IMG/VR virus record: IMGVR_UViG_3300047510_001118
Span: 124,001-188,000 of that record
Reading direction: 5' to 3' (one strand)
DNA length: 64,000 bases
Origin: a virus
Shown: piece by piece, positions 15,754-25,900 of the stretch
Numbering within the stretch: the first letter of the stretch is position 1
Layout: the number at the start of each line of letters is the position of its first letter
Made by a program: the position numbers and the translations under genes
The notes under the pieces: model-generated
The model's input: the letters and a program-made list of their open reading frames with translations, nothing else
The model's database searches: none
Told to the model about the DNA's origin: nothing

Positions 15754-15757
15754 AGCC

Positions 15758-18700
15758 TTATAACCCTGCAATTTCACCGGTATTCTTTAAGCGTACTGGA
15801 ATATAAATGAATTCCACTGCTTTAACTGGTTCAATCGCAATGTCAACATACAACTCGTTTCTATCGATTCTATTAGGTGTGTTGTTGCTTTCGTCACACA
15901 CCACTAGATAGTCGTATAGAGCACGTTGTCCGACTAATTCAAGCAATAGACTTTCAACCTGTTGCTTGATTTCATCTCTAGTAATCTTATCGTTTGGTTC
16001 AAAGATGTATGGTTTTGCTAGTTTGTTTAACTGACTACGTAGGTAAATTACCAAACGTGCTACATTAATACGATCTAAAGCACTGGCGTTTCTTGCGCGA
16101 GTCTTTTGACCAAAGTTAACTAGTCCAGCACCTGTGAAGAATGTGATTGGATTAACTTTTACATTGTATAGTGTATCTCTTTGACCTTCGTTAAGAGCCA
16201 CTGATACAAATTCGCCTTCGTCACTGATATAACCAACTGCTGTTGCGTTAGTAATACCGCCACGTCTTGTACCTGCTGGAGCAAACCATGGGTAACTTAC
16301 TTGATCGCTTAGAGCAATCATACGGCAAATCATATGACTTGGTGGTACCGCAACGTCTCTGCCTGCGTTGTCGCTGGTGAATCCCCATGGATAAAATATA
16401 CCCAGGTATTCATCAAAACTTACAAGACCGTTGTCGTCGTCTTGTAGGCTTAGAGCAACGTTGTTACCCCAATCGTTGATTGTTGTAGCATCTGGTGTTA
16501 AACGTGCTGGTGTATCTCCAACTATGAATGCTGTTAAACCGCGATCGTAGTTTAGATTTACCATTTCACCAATTAGTTCTGAATAACCTGGGCAAGCCAT
16601 TAGGTTAAACGATCTAACTTCTGTGTCACGAATTTCTTGATTGCTGTTTACCAATGCCTGTAGAGATTGGATAATAACCTTACGTTGTGCGTGACGTCCA
16701 AATGAACCTGAACCGTCTGCTTGGTTGCCAGACTCTGTTACCCAACGATGTGGATAGTATGTTGACATAGCAACATCTCCCATACGTCCGTTGTCTGCGG
16801 TAACATCTACATAATTTCTTACAAATTTCTTAACATTGAATCCTGAACGACGTAGATTCCATAGGATCATACCACGTGGGTATAATGCTGGATCCGGAGC
16901 ATCAAAGTCTAGGAAGTCACTGCCTGTGCCACGGTTTAGTGCGGCAATGGTTGCTGCCTCTTCGTTAGCACCACTGGTTGACCAACGAGCATCTGCGAAT
17001 AAAACTCCGTTTTCTGTAGTTTGGTCTGTCTTGTCTAGTGTTTCCCACTTTAGTAAATCACCATTCCAACGTTTGATTACAGGATAGTTTTCTAAATCGC
17101 TGGTATCGATCCAAATTTGGCCGTCGGCATCTGCGCCAATTTCTGTAGTACCGTCGCTGAGTGTAATTGGTTGGCTAGCACTTACAATAGCGCCATTTAC
17201 ATCGGTATCTGGATATACTGTGCCGTAACCTACCCAAGTTGTTCCATTGTGAACCATTAGATCAACTTCGTCAACTACAGAGCTATACCATAGTTCGCCG
17301 TCGGCTACTAAAGTTTGTGGAGCATCTGCGTCAATATAATACGTTCTTACAGTACCAGCAAATGTGCGTGGAATCCAGTTACTTGCGATGTGTGTATATG
17401 TATCGCCAGCATCACTGCCATCTGTATCAACTTCATAAACATTGGTATTAGCGGCTAGACCTAATGTCACTGCGTCTGCTGATTTAAATCTAATTTCGCC
17501 ACCTTTAGCATGACTGATTACTACTTTATTGTCGCTAGTAACAACAGCACTGATATCATTGATGTTAGCACTGTTAATTGCGCCGGCCAGTGTAGTAGCG
17601 TCGCTGGCATTGCCTGCGGCTGTATAAGAAACTGTAGCACTTAGAGCACTGCCTACACCGTAGATACCAGTTTGACCTGGTCGACTCCCGCCTAGTACTA
17701 ATGTCTTAGCACCAGCAGATAGTGTTGCGCCAATTATGCCTGTAGACACAGTAGTAGCACCACTTCTTGCTCTACGCATTACACGGAATGTTGCTAAAGG
17801 TTGTACAGTCTCATCTAAATTGTACTGTACATATACAGAATTAACTGGAAGACCAATGCCGCCACCGTTAACATCTAGCTCTGCTAGTGCTGACTGGTTA
17901 GTTGCGTATAATGGTGCTTCAACGGCATCCCATAACTGTGTAGTTTCGTTGTAAACTTTTACTCTCCAACGAGCACCTAGATTAGGTTCTGTTGTTTTAA
18001 CCCAAACAGATCCTGTTGGGCGAGGTGTATTACCTCTTGATTTCCATTGTGGCACATCAGTGTGCTTAGAAATCTGTAATTTAGGAGCATAGTATACTCC
18101 AGCAGTGATTCCTACTGCTGTTAATAACGCAGAAGTAGAAGTATTTTTTACTTCAACACTGTCAACATCATTAGTTTTGGCAAATAGTTGTAACAAACCG
18201 TTAACTACACGAGCACCTAAACCTGCGATATTAGCATCATTAATGTCATCGGCTAAACTTGCTACAGAAGTGCCGCTTGTACTGATTGTTTCATTAGCAG
18301 TTCCGTTAACAGAAACTACTAGGTCGTCACCTGCTGTATATGAACCAGTACCTGTGCCAGTTACCATTGGATGTACTGTGGCCCATTCATTGCTACCAAC
18401 CAATACCCAAGAAGCACTGCCTACATCACCGGCAGCATCAAACGGGCTCTTGTAATACAGTTCAATTTCGTGTCCTGTTGACAGATTTGAATCATTGTAA
18501 ACTAAAGCATAGGTTCCTACAGCACCTGTTGTGTCTAGTGGAACTCCTGTTGAAAAAATAGTTGGAACTTTGTTGTTAAAACTTTGACCGCCTGAACCTG
18601 CTGGTCTGTTGTCCCATTCAAAAATACCATAGTTTGTACTGGCTGAATCTAACCAGAATGTTCCATCTAATGGAGCACCGCCTGGAGCATCAGCACTGGC

Positions 18701-19060
18701 TACTAACTTGTTTAGATCAATTTCTGCTCTGACGATAAACGCAGAATTAGAAACACCTAAGTAACTGTAAGCGGCCTGTAAACCATACTCATTTAGTTCA
18801 CCAGCATGAATTGGGTTGTTGTTAGAGTCAACACGGAATGTTGGATCTCCAAATGTGTCAACTAGATCACGTTGACTTGTAATTAAATAAACCTTGCCTG
18901 CGTTTGCAGCAAGTGTACCTTGTGCTGTACCTGTGCCGCTACCATTCTCTTTATTTTGCGCAGACGCAACAATAAACAATGGGCGTGTACCTGGTTCAGC
19001 GGGTGTATAGAAACTTTCATCTATAACCGAAACTTGTACGCCTGGGGAAGTTAAAGCCAT
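15758..19060 (-). CDS. 18: Contractile tail sheath protein (gp18-like), enlarged
   Basis: The monomer of the contractile sheath around the tail tube. The 1100 residues are far longer than T4 gp18 (659). The N-terminal part (MALTSPGVQVSVIDESF; about 1-115) and the C-terminal part (from about 960; VNPITFFTGAGLVNFGQKT; RINVARLVIYLRSQLNKLA) are the conserved sheath core. The middle holds inserted beta-rich, surface-type domains. Two of them are related, about 245-320 and 475-540, each with an ADDINDANI or AGAINSANI helix followed by beta strands, like the flagellin/hook IN motif. The ribosome site is AGGAGATAAGG. Confidence 0.94.
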   Translation of the reverse strand: MALTSPGVQVSVIDESFYTPAEPGTRPLFIVASAQNKENGSGTGTAQGTLAANAGKVYLITSQRDLVDTFGDPTFRVDSNNNPIHAGELNEYGLQAAYSYLGVSNSAFIVRAEIDLNKLVASADAPGGAPLDGTFWLDSASTNYGIFEWDNRPAGSGGQSFNNKVPTIFSTGVPLDTTGAVGTYALVYNDSNLSTGHEIELYYKSPFDAAGDVGSASWVLVGSNEWATVHPMVTGTGTGSYTAGDDLVVSVNGTANETISTSGTSVASLADDINDANIAGLGARVVNGLLQLFAKTNDVDSVEVKNTSTSALLTAVGITAGVYYAPKLQISKHTDVPQWKSRGNTPRPTGSVWVKTTEPNLGARWRVKVYNETTQLWDAVEAPLYATNQSALAELDVNGGGIGLPVNSVYVQYNLDETVQPLATFRVMRRARSGATTVSTGIIGATLSAGAKTLVLGGSRPGQTGIYGVGSALSATVSYTAAGNASDATTLAGAINSANINDISAVVTSDNKVVISHAKGGEIRFKSADAVTLGLAANTNVYEVDTDGSDAGDTYTHIASNWIPRTFAGTVRTYYIDADAPQTLVADGELWYSSVVDEVDLMVHNGTTWVGYGTVYPDTDVNGAIVSASQPITLSDGTTEIGADADGQIWIDTSDLENYPVIKRWNGDLLKWETLDKTDQTTENGVLFADARWSTSGANEEAATIAALNRGTGSDFLDFDAPDPALYPRGMILWNLRRSGFNVKKFVRNYVDVTADNGRMGDVAMSTYYPHRWVTESGNQADGSGSFGRHAQRKVIIQSLQALVNSNQEIRDTEVRSFNLMACPGYSELIGEMVNLNYDRGLTAFIVGDTPARLTPDATTINDWGNNVALSLQDDDNGLVSFDEYLGIFYPWGFTSDNAGRDVAVPPSHMICRMIALSDQVSYPWFAPAGTRRGGITNATAVGYISDEGEFVSVALNEGQRDTLYNVKVNPITFFTGAGLVNFGQKTRARNASALDRINVARLVIYLRSQLNKLAKPYIFEPNDKITRDEIKQQVESLLLELVGQRALYDYLVVCDESNNTPNRIDRNELYVDIAIEPVKAVEFIYIPVRLKNTGEIAGL

Positions 19061-19102
19061 ATCCTTATCTCCTAATTAGCTCTTCTTTTTAAGCTCTAAC
19101 AA

Positions 19103-19110
19103 TATTTAGC
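19103..19110 (-). promoter_or_regulatory. Probable late promoter (GCTAAATA) of gp18
   Basis: GCTAAATA at 19110-19103 on the minus strand, about 43 bases before the gp18 ATG, leaving a leader of some 37 bases with AGGAG. The first two bases deviate from TATAAATA. Confidence 0.45.
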
Positions 19111-19168
19111 CCATAGGTGATAAAAATGCTGACTTATACACCAATGAAAAGGGGAGAAAAAGGGTGGT

Positions 19169-19176
19169 TATAAATA
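19169..19176 (+). promoter_or_regulatory. Perfect late promoter TATAAATA for the plus-strand HNH-type gene
   Basis: TATAAATA lies four bases before ATG 19181. It is divergent from the gp18 promoter. Initiation at the usual T4 distance would fall on the start codon, so the message would be leaderless or nearly so. Confidence 0.75.
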
Positions 19177-19180
19177 GTTT

Positions 19181-19516
19181 ATGCGCCCTTTATGTCAAAC
19201 CTGTCAGAAAAAACCCTGTGCTGTAAACTATTACAAGCATGGTCGTGCTTATTATAGATCTAAGTGTGATAGTTGTGTAACCGGTGCTACATCAGGTGTA
19301 CCTAGATGGTATCAACTAGGTTACAGACAAAAAGACTTCTGTGAAAAATGCGGCCACAAGAGCAAATTCAAAGAAATCTTTAACGTGTTTCACATAGACG
19401 GAGATTTAAATAACTGCCGTCCTGCTAATCTTAAGACAGTGTGTGCAAACTGTCAGCGATCCCTACATAGAGAGGGCGTTCGTTGGCGTCAGGGAGACCT
19501 AACACCTGATTTTTAA
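19181..19516 (+). CDS. HNH/treble-clef zinc protein, possible endonuclease
   Basis: A 111-residue protein and the only plus-strand gene in the first 27 kb. It has three pairs of Cys: CQTC (5-8) with CDSC further on, CEKC, and CANC in the C-terminal part. The last two frame a treble clef of HNH type: VFHIDGDLNNCRPANLKTVC has the His, the Asp-Gly and the Asn. This suggests metal-dependent nuclease or DNA-binding activity. Small proteins of this type occur in marine T4-like phages, as I recall. It runs from its own TATAAATA promoter, and its last 86 bases overlap the convergent dNMP kinase gene. A free-standing homing-type nuclease is one possibility; a DNA-repair zinc protein is another. Confidence 0.8.
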   Translation: MRPLCQTCQKKPCAVNYYKHGRAYYRSKCDSCVTGATSGVPRWYQLGYRQKDFCEKCGHKSKFKEIFNVFHIDGDLNNCRPANLKTVCANCQRSLHREGVRWRQGDLTPDF

Positions 19517-20111
19517 TCTTAGCGTAGAGCGCATCTATGCTGTCATCGTTTTCTAAGATAAAATCAAATTTAGTACCAACCCAGGCAGTTTCGCTGGCAT
19601 GTACGCCCAATCTTTTTAATTCCTGTTGTGCTACATTATGCCCTTGATTGGCAGAAAGTGCTAGATTATACCATGCGGGTAATTCACCACGCTTGACCCA
19701 AACAATGGTTCCGCCGGCACGTTTGATTGATTCAATTTCGTTAGGAAAACGGCAGTCACTGATCACAACATCATCTTTAGAGTTACGTAGTTTATTTTCT
19801 AGGCTGGCAATCCAAGTGTCGTCATGGAATCCTTTACGACATACTTCTGTGCCCCAATATTGTAGTACCCAACGTGGAGTTAAATTAGGCATGTCTAGGC
19901 GTTCTGCCCACCACGGATCTACCTGCTCACGCCATTCGCGAGCGGCCTTGGTTCTGCCTTCCAGCATAGTTCTGTCCCAACCAAAGACTGCCGCACAGGC
20001 ATCTTTTAAAGTATTGGCGAAACTTTCGCGTCTAAATTCATGGAAATTAACTAGATAGTCGGCAATAGTATCTTTGCCCGAACCAATAAAACCACACACA
20101 CCTATAATCAT
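19431..20111 (-). CDS. 1: Deoxynucleoside monophosphate kinase (T4 gene 1-like)
   Basis: It would phosphorylate dNMPs to dNDPs to supply phage DNA synthesis. The 226 residues match T4 gp1 (241). The P-loop is GFIGSGKDT at 7-15. LVNFHEFRRESFANTLKDAC and the WREQVDPWWAERL region follow, as in dNMP kinases, with a CRFPNEIE site near 120-127 and KRG near 140. A strong ribosome site (AGGAGG) precedes ATG 20111. The last 28 codons overlap the convergent HNH-type gene on the other strand, so both C-termini are constrained together. Confidence 0.88.
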   Translation of the reverse strand: MIIGVCGFIGSGKDTIADYLVNFHEFRRESFANTLKDACAAVFGWDRTMLEGRTKAAREWREQVDPWWAERLDMPNLTPRWVLQYWGTEVCRKGFHDDTWIASLENKLRNSKDDVVISDCRFPNEIESIKRAGGTIVWVKRGELPAWYNLALSANQGHNVAQQELKRLGVHASETAWVGTKFDFILENDDSIDALYAKIKNQVLGLPDANERPLYVGIADSLHTLS

Positions 20112-20168
20112 ATAGCCTCCTAATGATGCTATATTTTATATTACAAAACTAAAAAAGTCAATGGCCGG

Positions 20169-20945
20169 TTAGCCAATTATGAATGTGTAGCCGCGGCCGC
20201 CAGCAACCTGTGTAGCCAAATCTTTTTCAAGGTTTTCAATTTCAGCAGTGGCTTCAGTTTTCAGTGCGGCGCCATTGAGGCTTGATCCGCCGGCTGGGCC
20301 AGCAATATTAGCAAATTTTTCACGGGCCTGGCCCAGCATTAGTTTGCAGTTAGCCAAAGTATAATCTTTGATCCACTGTTGTGCTAGATAATCGTTTAGA
20401 ATGCCAATGTCGGGGCGGTAATTGTAGCAGAGAAGCATGAGCTCCTCGTCCGAATTTCGTGGACGTTGTAGCAGTGTGAGTTTGTGTGATTGACTATGCC
20501 ATTTAAATTCAATAAAACTGCCAAACATACGACCTACCATTTCCTGGTACTGAGCAAATAGTTCATAGGTTAATATACCGCCCATATTGGAGCTCGAAAG
20601 CAAGTATGTGTTTGTGTAGGCTAGGTTAAACGGTTCAAATATTGTACCACCTTGGCCCGAACCAGTTCTTGAACCAATGCTACGGCGGAATATTTGACGT
20701 ACCTCAATAACCTCTTTGGGTAGAGTGTATGTGTTTTGATCCTGTACGGTGGTTAAGAACATATAACTTTCTTCTACTGAACTGTCGCCTCTCTGTCTGT
20801 ATTTTCCTAGAGCACGTTCTAAGGCTGTTTCATAGTGTTTAGGATCTAATTCCACATCAACCATGCCGTCGCCCAGCATGTTACGACAATAGTCATAGAC
20901 TGCTGTTTTTGCCTGTTGTAATTCGTTAATTTCTGTAGTTGGCAT
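20169..20945 (-). CDS. Neck/connector protein, gp13-like
   Basis: A 258-residue virion protein. The N-terminal half has the gp13 pattern: a helix (VELDPKHYETALERALGKYR, about 31-50), then a Tyr/Thr-rich beta part (YMFLTTVQDQNTYTLP), then VIEVRQIFRR and a loop with FEPFNLAYTNTYLL. The C-terminus ends in a coil and GRGYTFIIG. From memory, cyanophages carry both a canonical gp13 and a second protein of this type, so it may be the paralogue and not T4 gp13 itself. It is transcribed after the two fibre-like genes, with a GGTAAATA promoter-like site about 18 bases upstream. Confidence 0.72.
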   Translation of the reverse strand: MPTTEINELQQAKTAVYDYCRNMLGDGMVDVELDPKHYETALERALGKYRQRGDSSVEESYMFLTTVQDQNTYTLPKEVIEVRQIFRRSIGSRTGSGQGGTIFEPFNLAYTNTYLLSSSNMGGILTYELFAQYQEMVGRMFGSFIEFKWHSQSHKLTLLQRPRNSDEELMLLCYNYRPDIGILNDYLAQQWIKDYTLANCKLMLGQAREKFANIAGPAGGSSLNGAALKTEATAEIENLEKDLATQVAGGRGYTFIIG

Positions 20946-20962
20946 ACTTTATCTCTTTTGTA

Positions 20963-20970
20963 TATTTACC
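20963..20970 (-). promoter_or_regulatory. Probable late promoter (GGTAAATA) of the gp13-like gene
   Basis: GGTAAATA (20970-20963, minus strand) follows the stop of the upstream gene and would give a short leader containing AGAGA before ATG 20945. Confidence 0.45.
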
Positions 20971-20975
20971 GTTTA

Positions 20976-22925
20976 TTATACCGTGCCATACAATGTCTTC
21001 CAACCGTCAACGCTGGTGTATATTATTTCTGCCGGGCTAGAAAGAGCCGTGATTTGCGTATCATTGTTGACTGTTAGTGTACAGAAAGTAGAGATATTTA
21101 CAATAACTAATCTCTGTCCTGGTGTACCGTTAGGTAAGTTCACATTATGAGTATCTGACCCACTGTATCCATCTGCTACTGTACAAAATAACAGATTAAA
21201 GTCGAGATCGGTAATAGTTAAGTTTGTATTGATACCATCAAAATCGTATATGTATTCACCTTGAACAACCGGATTAGCGGCTGTGGTCTGTACAGTACCG
21301 TCTCCAAACTGTAGTGTTCCGGGTAGTTCTGTGGTTGCGTCATTTCTAAATACCCAACGGTGCTCAAACGCATTACCCGGCTCCAACATTTCAATGCTGA
21401 AATCCCTATATGTGGGATTGCCTTCTTGATACACACTACCAATGATTACTCCGCCGGGTGTTACCAGTGTACCGTTAGATGTAAACTCCCAAGGACCGGT
21501 CTGTAGGGGCGTAGTATTTCTAAATGTATAGGTAAAACCTGCAATAAATTCAAAACCTGGAACATTGATACTACAGATATCTCCAGGAACAATATCAGTT
21601 GATACAACTGGCAACCATTCTGGTGCTACTTCTGAGCCAGCATTGATTTCCCAGCCAGCACCAACTACAGTAATATCATCGTTTGCGGAAATATCTACAA
21701 CAAGAAGGTCAAGACTGCTGCCCACGATTGCTTCTGCTGATACAGTTGGATAACGACTGGTCTCTATAGTTAGGTCTTCATTCGTGGCCACAGAAATAGT
21801 TCCACCGTTGCCTGATGGAAATACGAGATTACTATATAAAAACACATCACCAGATGCAGTGATTCCGCTAGGTAGAGAAAGATTGCCGTCGGCATCAAAC
21901 ACAAACTCTATTGAAGAACCTTCCAGATTATTTAGGCCGATAGTTATATTGCCATTGGATCCTTCGTTGTAGTTAGCACTCTGTATGGTTAGAGGATAGG
22001 TACTAGCACCTAATCCAGGATTGGCTTCAGCATACTGAACACTCCAATATAGTCCACCATCAAGCACACCTGTCACAGTTCTCTGTACATCATTACCGAA
22101 TGTAATGATCCATCCTGCCTGTACTTGATCAGTGTCTGTGTTCTTAGGAATTTCTAATACGCTGGCTCCGCCCACGTAGTCTACTGTGTCTCCGGCAGCA
22201 TTTAACGGAACTTCAATAATAGTACCAGCGGCTAATACAGTAGCAGTATTTTCTATGGTAGCACTACCTGGTAGTCTTAACCTGCCTTGATCGTCAAATA
22301 TCCAAGCCTTGCTAGTTTCGGTGTTTGCGTTGGTAACTACAGCAAATCCAAGATCGCTATAGATAACTACTCCAGGTTCGCTTTCACCTATTAGACCATT
22401 GCTACTGCCCGGTAGTTGTAGGCCGCCGTTGTTGTTAAATGTCCAGGTGCGTGTTTGTCCGTCAACGCCAAAGTCTGTGGTAATGGTCACACGATCGTTG
22501 GTATCGCTGACTCTAACATTGTTCTTCTCACCGCCCAAGAATAGGTCAGCGGTACTGCTATCTATTGTGCCGCCAGCACGAATGTGTATGTGATTAGGAC
22601 TAGTAGGGTCTACAATGAGATATTGATCATTGCCGTAGTTGCCATCGTTATAGTGTAGGCCAGCATCTGGGATTAGTTTGATAGTGTCAAAGCCATAACC
22701 GTCGCCGCTGTCGGCATTTGAACCGTAGAGCACACCTGGTCCAACGACCTTGCTACGCAGATGTGTTCGCTGTCCGTCAAACATTGACAACACTAGTTTA
22801 TCGTCAGGACCACTAGTGTCTAGATAAAAACTTGTTTCACCGTAGGGGCGAATCTCGTTGTCATTCGTTGAGTTTGCGTCATTGCCATCTACCTGGCTGG
22901 TTACTATTTTTCTTATGGTTGTCAT
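20976..22925 (-). CDS. Fibre- or baseplate-associated structural protein with W-F-DG-LP repeats (649 aa)
   Basis: A beta-rich virion-type protein of unknown exact role. It carries about five copies of a short motif of the form W-x-F-x-x-x-G-x-L-x-L-P: WTFNNNGGLQLPGS, WIFDDQGRLRLPGS, FVFDADGNLSLPSG, WEFTSNGTLVTPGG and WVFRNDATTELPGT. The C-terminal 90 residues look like a folded beta domain (YIYDFDGINTNLTITDLDFN; RLVIVNISTFCTLTVNND). The larger upstream neighbour has the same motif about five times, so the two probably arose by duplication and form parts of one fibre or spike. AGGGGC precedes the ATG, only 13 bases past the neighbour's stop. Confidence 0.75.
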   Translation of the reverse strand: MTTIRKIVTSQVDGNDANSTNDNEIRPYGETSFYLDTSGPDDKLVLSMFDGQRTHLRSKVVGPGVLYGSNADSGDGYGFDTIKLIPDAGLHYNDGNYGNDQYLIVDPTSPNHIHIRAGGTIDSSTADLFLGGEKNNVRVSDTNDRVTITTDFGVDGQTRTWTFNNNGGLQLPGSSNGLIGESEPGVVIYSDLGFAVVTNANTETSKAWIFDDQGRLRLPGSATIENTATVLAAGTIIEVPLNAAGDTVDYVGGASVLEIPKNTDTDQVQAGWIITFGNDVQRTVTGVLDGGLYWSVQYAEANPGLGASTYPLTIQSANYNEGSNGNITIGLNNLEGSSIEFVFDADGNLSLPSGITASGDVFLYSNLVFPSGNGGTISVATNEDLTIETSRYPTVSAEAIVGSSLDLLVVDISANDDITVVGAGWEINAGSEVAPEWLPVVSTDIVPGDICSINVPGFEFIAGFTYTFRNTTPLQTGPWEFTSNGTLVTPGGVIIGSVYQEGNPTYRDFSIEMLEPGNAFEHRWVFRNDATTELPGTLQFGDGTVQTTAANPVVQGEYIYDFDGINTNLTITDLDFNLLFCTVADGYSGSDTHNVNLPNGTPGQRLVIVNISTFCTLTVNNDTQITALSSPAEIIYTSVDGWKTLYGTV

Positions 22926-22938
22926 TCAGTTGCCCCTA

Positions 22939-25900
22939 TTAATCCCAAAATTCTTCGCCGTAGAATACCTTGGCGGTCCAATGTATCTTCAATGTCTTTG
23001 ACTCACCGTCTAGACGGCGATAACTGATAGTACCTTCATTCTGTACTAGCCATAGATCATCGTTTTCACTGTCAGTTGATCCACTGGCTACTTCTGTGTG
23101 GCTAATGTGCTGTTCGCCGCTGTCATCAACGATGTGTATGGTTCCTATGAATGTACCCTCGCCTGTGTAAGCGTGATAGTCTATGACAGCACCACGGAAG
23201 TTTGTGGCACCACCAGGTAAATCACTCTTATCCCACCATACCTGCGGAGCACCACCACTGTCGTATCTAAAGTATATAGTGTCGCCTTGATTGTAGGTAT
23301 GTAACGCATTAGTACTAACACCTATCTCGCCTACATCGGTGGTCCATCCGCCGTTGTAAATGTGCCAAGTTATGTTGTCTAAACTGAACTGTATAGTTAG
23401 GTAGTCCTGAATACTAAAAGGACCGGGATCATTTATTATTGCCGCGATGTCTGTTGAACTATCCGACACCCAGAACTTATCGTCATTTACTACTGATCTA
23501 GATGCTGTTGTGGTGATATAGTTAGTGGTCACCGCAGTGACTGACACAGCATTGCTGCCTGATACTTCTTCTATCCTACGTCCTGCTGACGCTGTTGATT
23601 TTACACGACCAACTCCTGCCGCGGATTTCAGCACAGTACCGTCTGAGAATCTAACGCCTTCATTGATCTCGGTTAGATCTAACTCATAGCGTACATAACT
23701 AAATGTTCCTGTGCCATCATTAGCCCAGGATAGCCATTCTACAGCATAGTAAGTGTCGTTGTCAGCAACATACATCACTGCCTTCGAACCTTCAACTGTG
23801 ACACCAAAGTTTCCAGCATAGGCAGTATTAAAGTTGGTGTAGACTCTCGACTCTATGTCTGATAGATCATCCCAACCATCTAGGTTCCATTGTGTACCTG
23901 TTGGACTGACATTGCTGTCCCACACACCTTCTCTGTAGGGATTGTAGACTCCGTCATAGTTAGCATCGCGAGTGATACCAATGCCTGCTCCCTCACCATC
24001 GTCTGCTATGATGACGTCAACTTCTGATCCGCCGGCAGTTTTTGCGAAAAAGTTAGGATCTGTGATTTCTGTTCTTGTATAACTGTAAGAACCGCCGTTG
24101 TTCAACCCCCAACTGTAAAATTCAAACTTGTAATAACGGTCAGTGGTAACATCACGCATCACCAGTTCAGCACCTACGATATTGTTACCAACCTGTCCAC
24201 CTAGTGCGGCTCTAAATGTGGTAAAATCTCTGCCGCCAACACCTACTAGATTGGTCCAACCGTCTGCGTTCCATTCTGTGTTTAGAGGACTTAGGTACGT
24301 GCTATTGTCGTATTCTGTTTCAGCGACAAGGTTGTACAGCCCTTGATTTAGACTTCTGGTCAATACAACACCTGGACTGATTTCGTCACGCACTGATGAT
24401 GTTAGTTCTATGCTAACTCCATCATAGTTACCCGGAATGTTATCTCCAGTGACTCCGCTAAACTGAGGTGTGCTGGTAGATAGTATCTCTCCCAGTTCTC
24501 CTACTGTTTCTATTTCAAAAGTGATGTTTAAACTAGTGTCTGTGCTACCACCGATCTGATTAAACCATATCTTGTATCTCTGTCCTGTTACATATCCAGT
24601 ACCGGGATTGTTTATAGCAGTGAGAAGCAAGACTGGTCCCGCACCTATGATCACATCAAAAGTTGCTCCCTGCCCACTGACCGGTGCTGTGACTGATACA
24701 GGATCACCAAATGTCACAGGCTGTGTGATGAATGGGTCGTTGGTTAGTTCAATGTATGGTTGGACTGACCCAATGCTTACACCAACTAACCCAGGTTCTA
24801 TTTCTGTGACAGTACCGTTGATTAAGATCTCTGTGACATTTTCAATACTAGGTCCAATGCCAGTACCAACTGCGATAGATCCACCACCTAATACAGAGTT
24901 ACCGGTACTGTCTAGAATGTCTCCATCTGCTGGTAGTGTTAGATTACCATTGTCACCAAATGTCCAAGTTTTCTTATCAAGTTGTTCTTGTGTTATTGGA
25001 TCTAATTGTATAGTAGAAATCTTTACAGCATCATTGGTTGTTGTTATGTTTAGTGCTTGATTTAAATCAGTATTGCCCGCAGTATCTGTACCTTGATTAA
25101 AAATACGACCCATAGTACTACGATTGCCATCGGTGTGCGGGAAACTTAAAATAGCCGGTTGATCATTAGTTCCATTGGGAAACACTAATCCCGATCCAGT
25201 AACTTCATCATTAGTTTCATCTACATTTACATAAAACGCAAACCATAAACCATTATTATCTATTGACGGTTGTAAGTCGATTCGATTAGGAACATATCCT
25301 GAAGTAGAACCAACTATAGAGTTTGCTGGAGGTAAAATTAATCGGCCGTCGTCAGTAAATGTCCAAGTCTTTGTCTCTACACTATAAATCGGAATAGTAA
25401 TATCAGATAAACTACCCACATATCCTGATCCAATATTTCCACTGATTCTTCCTGATATTTCTACATAGCCATTCGACGGATCAGTTTCGCCAGTTAGGAC
25501 AAATAGTTGAGACAGAGGACCAGTGAACAAATCATTTGTATCTCCATAGGTAATAATAATATTTGTTCCTAGCTCAAGTCCTGTTAACATTGAATATACT
25601 TCGCCAGGATTGGCTACATACAATTTAACTTCGATATCGGTGGTGCCAATCTGAGTTACAGGATCAAGAGAAGTTAAAAAGTCAAGGTAATTGCTATAGT
25701 TATTGGTGATATCATCAACTAAAGTCTTACTGGTGTTAATAGTAGCATCATTGTTTATGATCTGTGTTACGGATCTTGCTGTATTAGCGATACCAACAAA
25801 CGCTGTACCCTGGAATGAACCATCAGGGAAATGTAAGTTACCATCAGCGCCAAATATAAAACTTTCATTACCAGCGGTTAGTTTAATAGCACCGTTGGCT

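Noticed and set aside
20112-20175. Weak stem (TGGC/GCCA) followed by T run as a terminator after the gp13-like gene
   Set aside because: Only four base pairs with a mismatch beside them; too weak to call.
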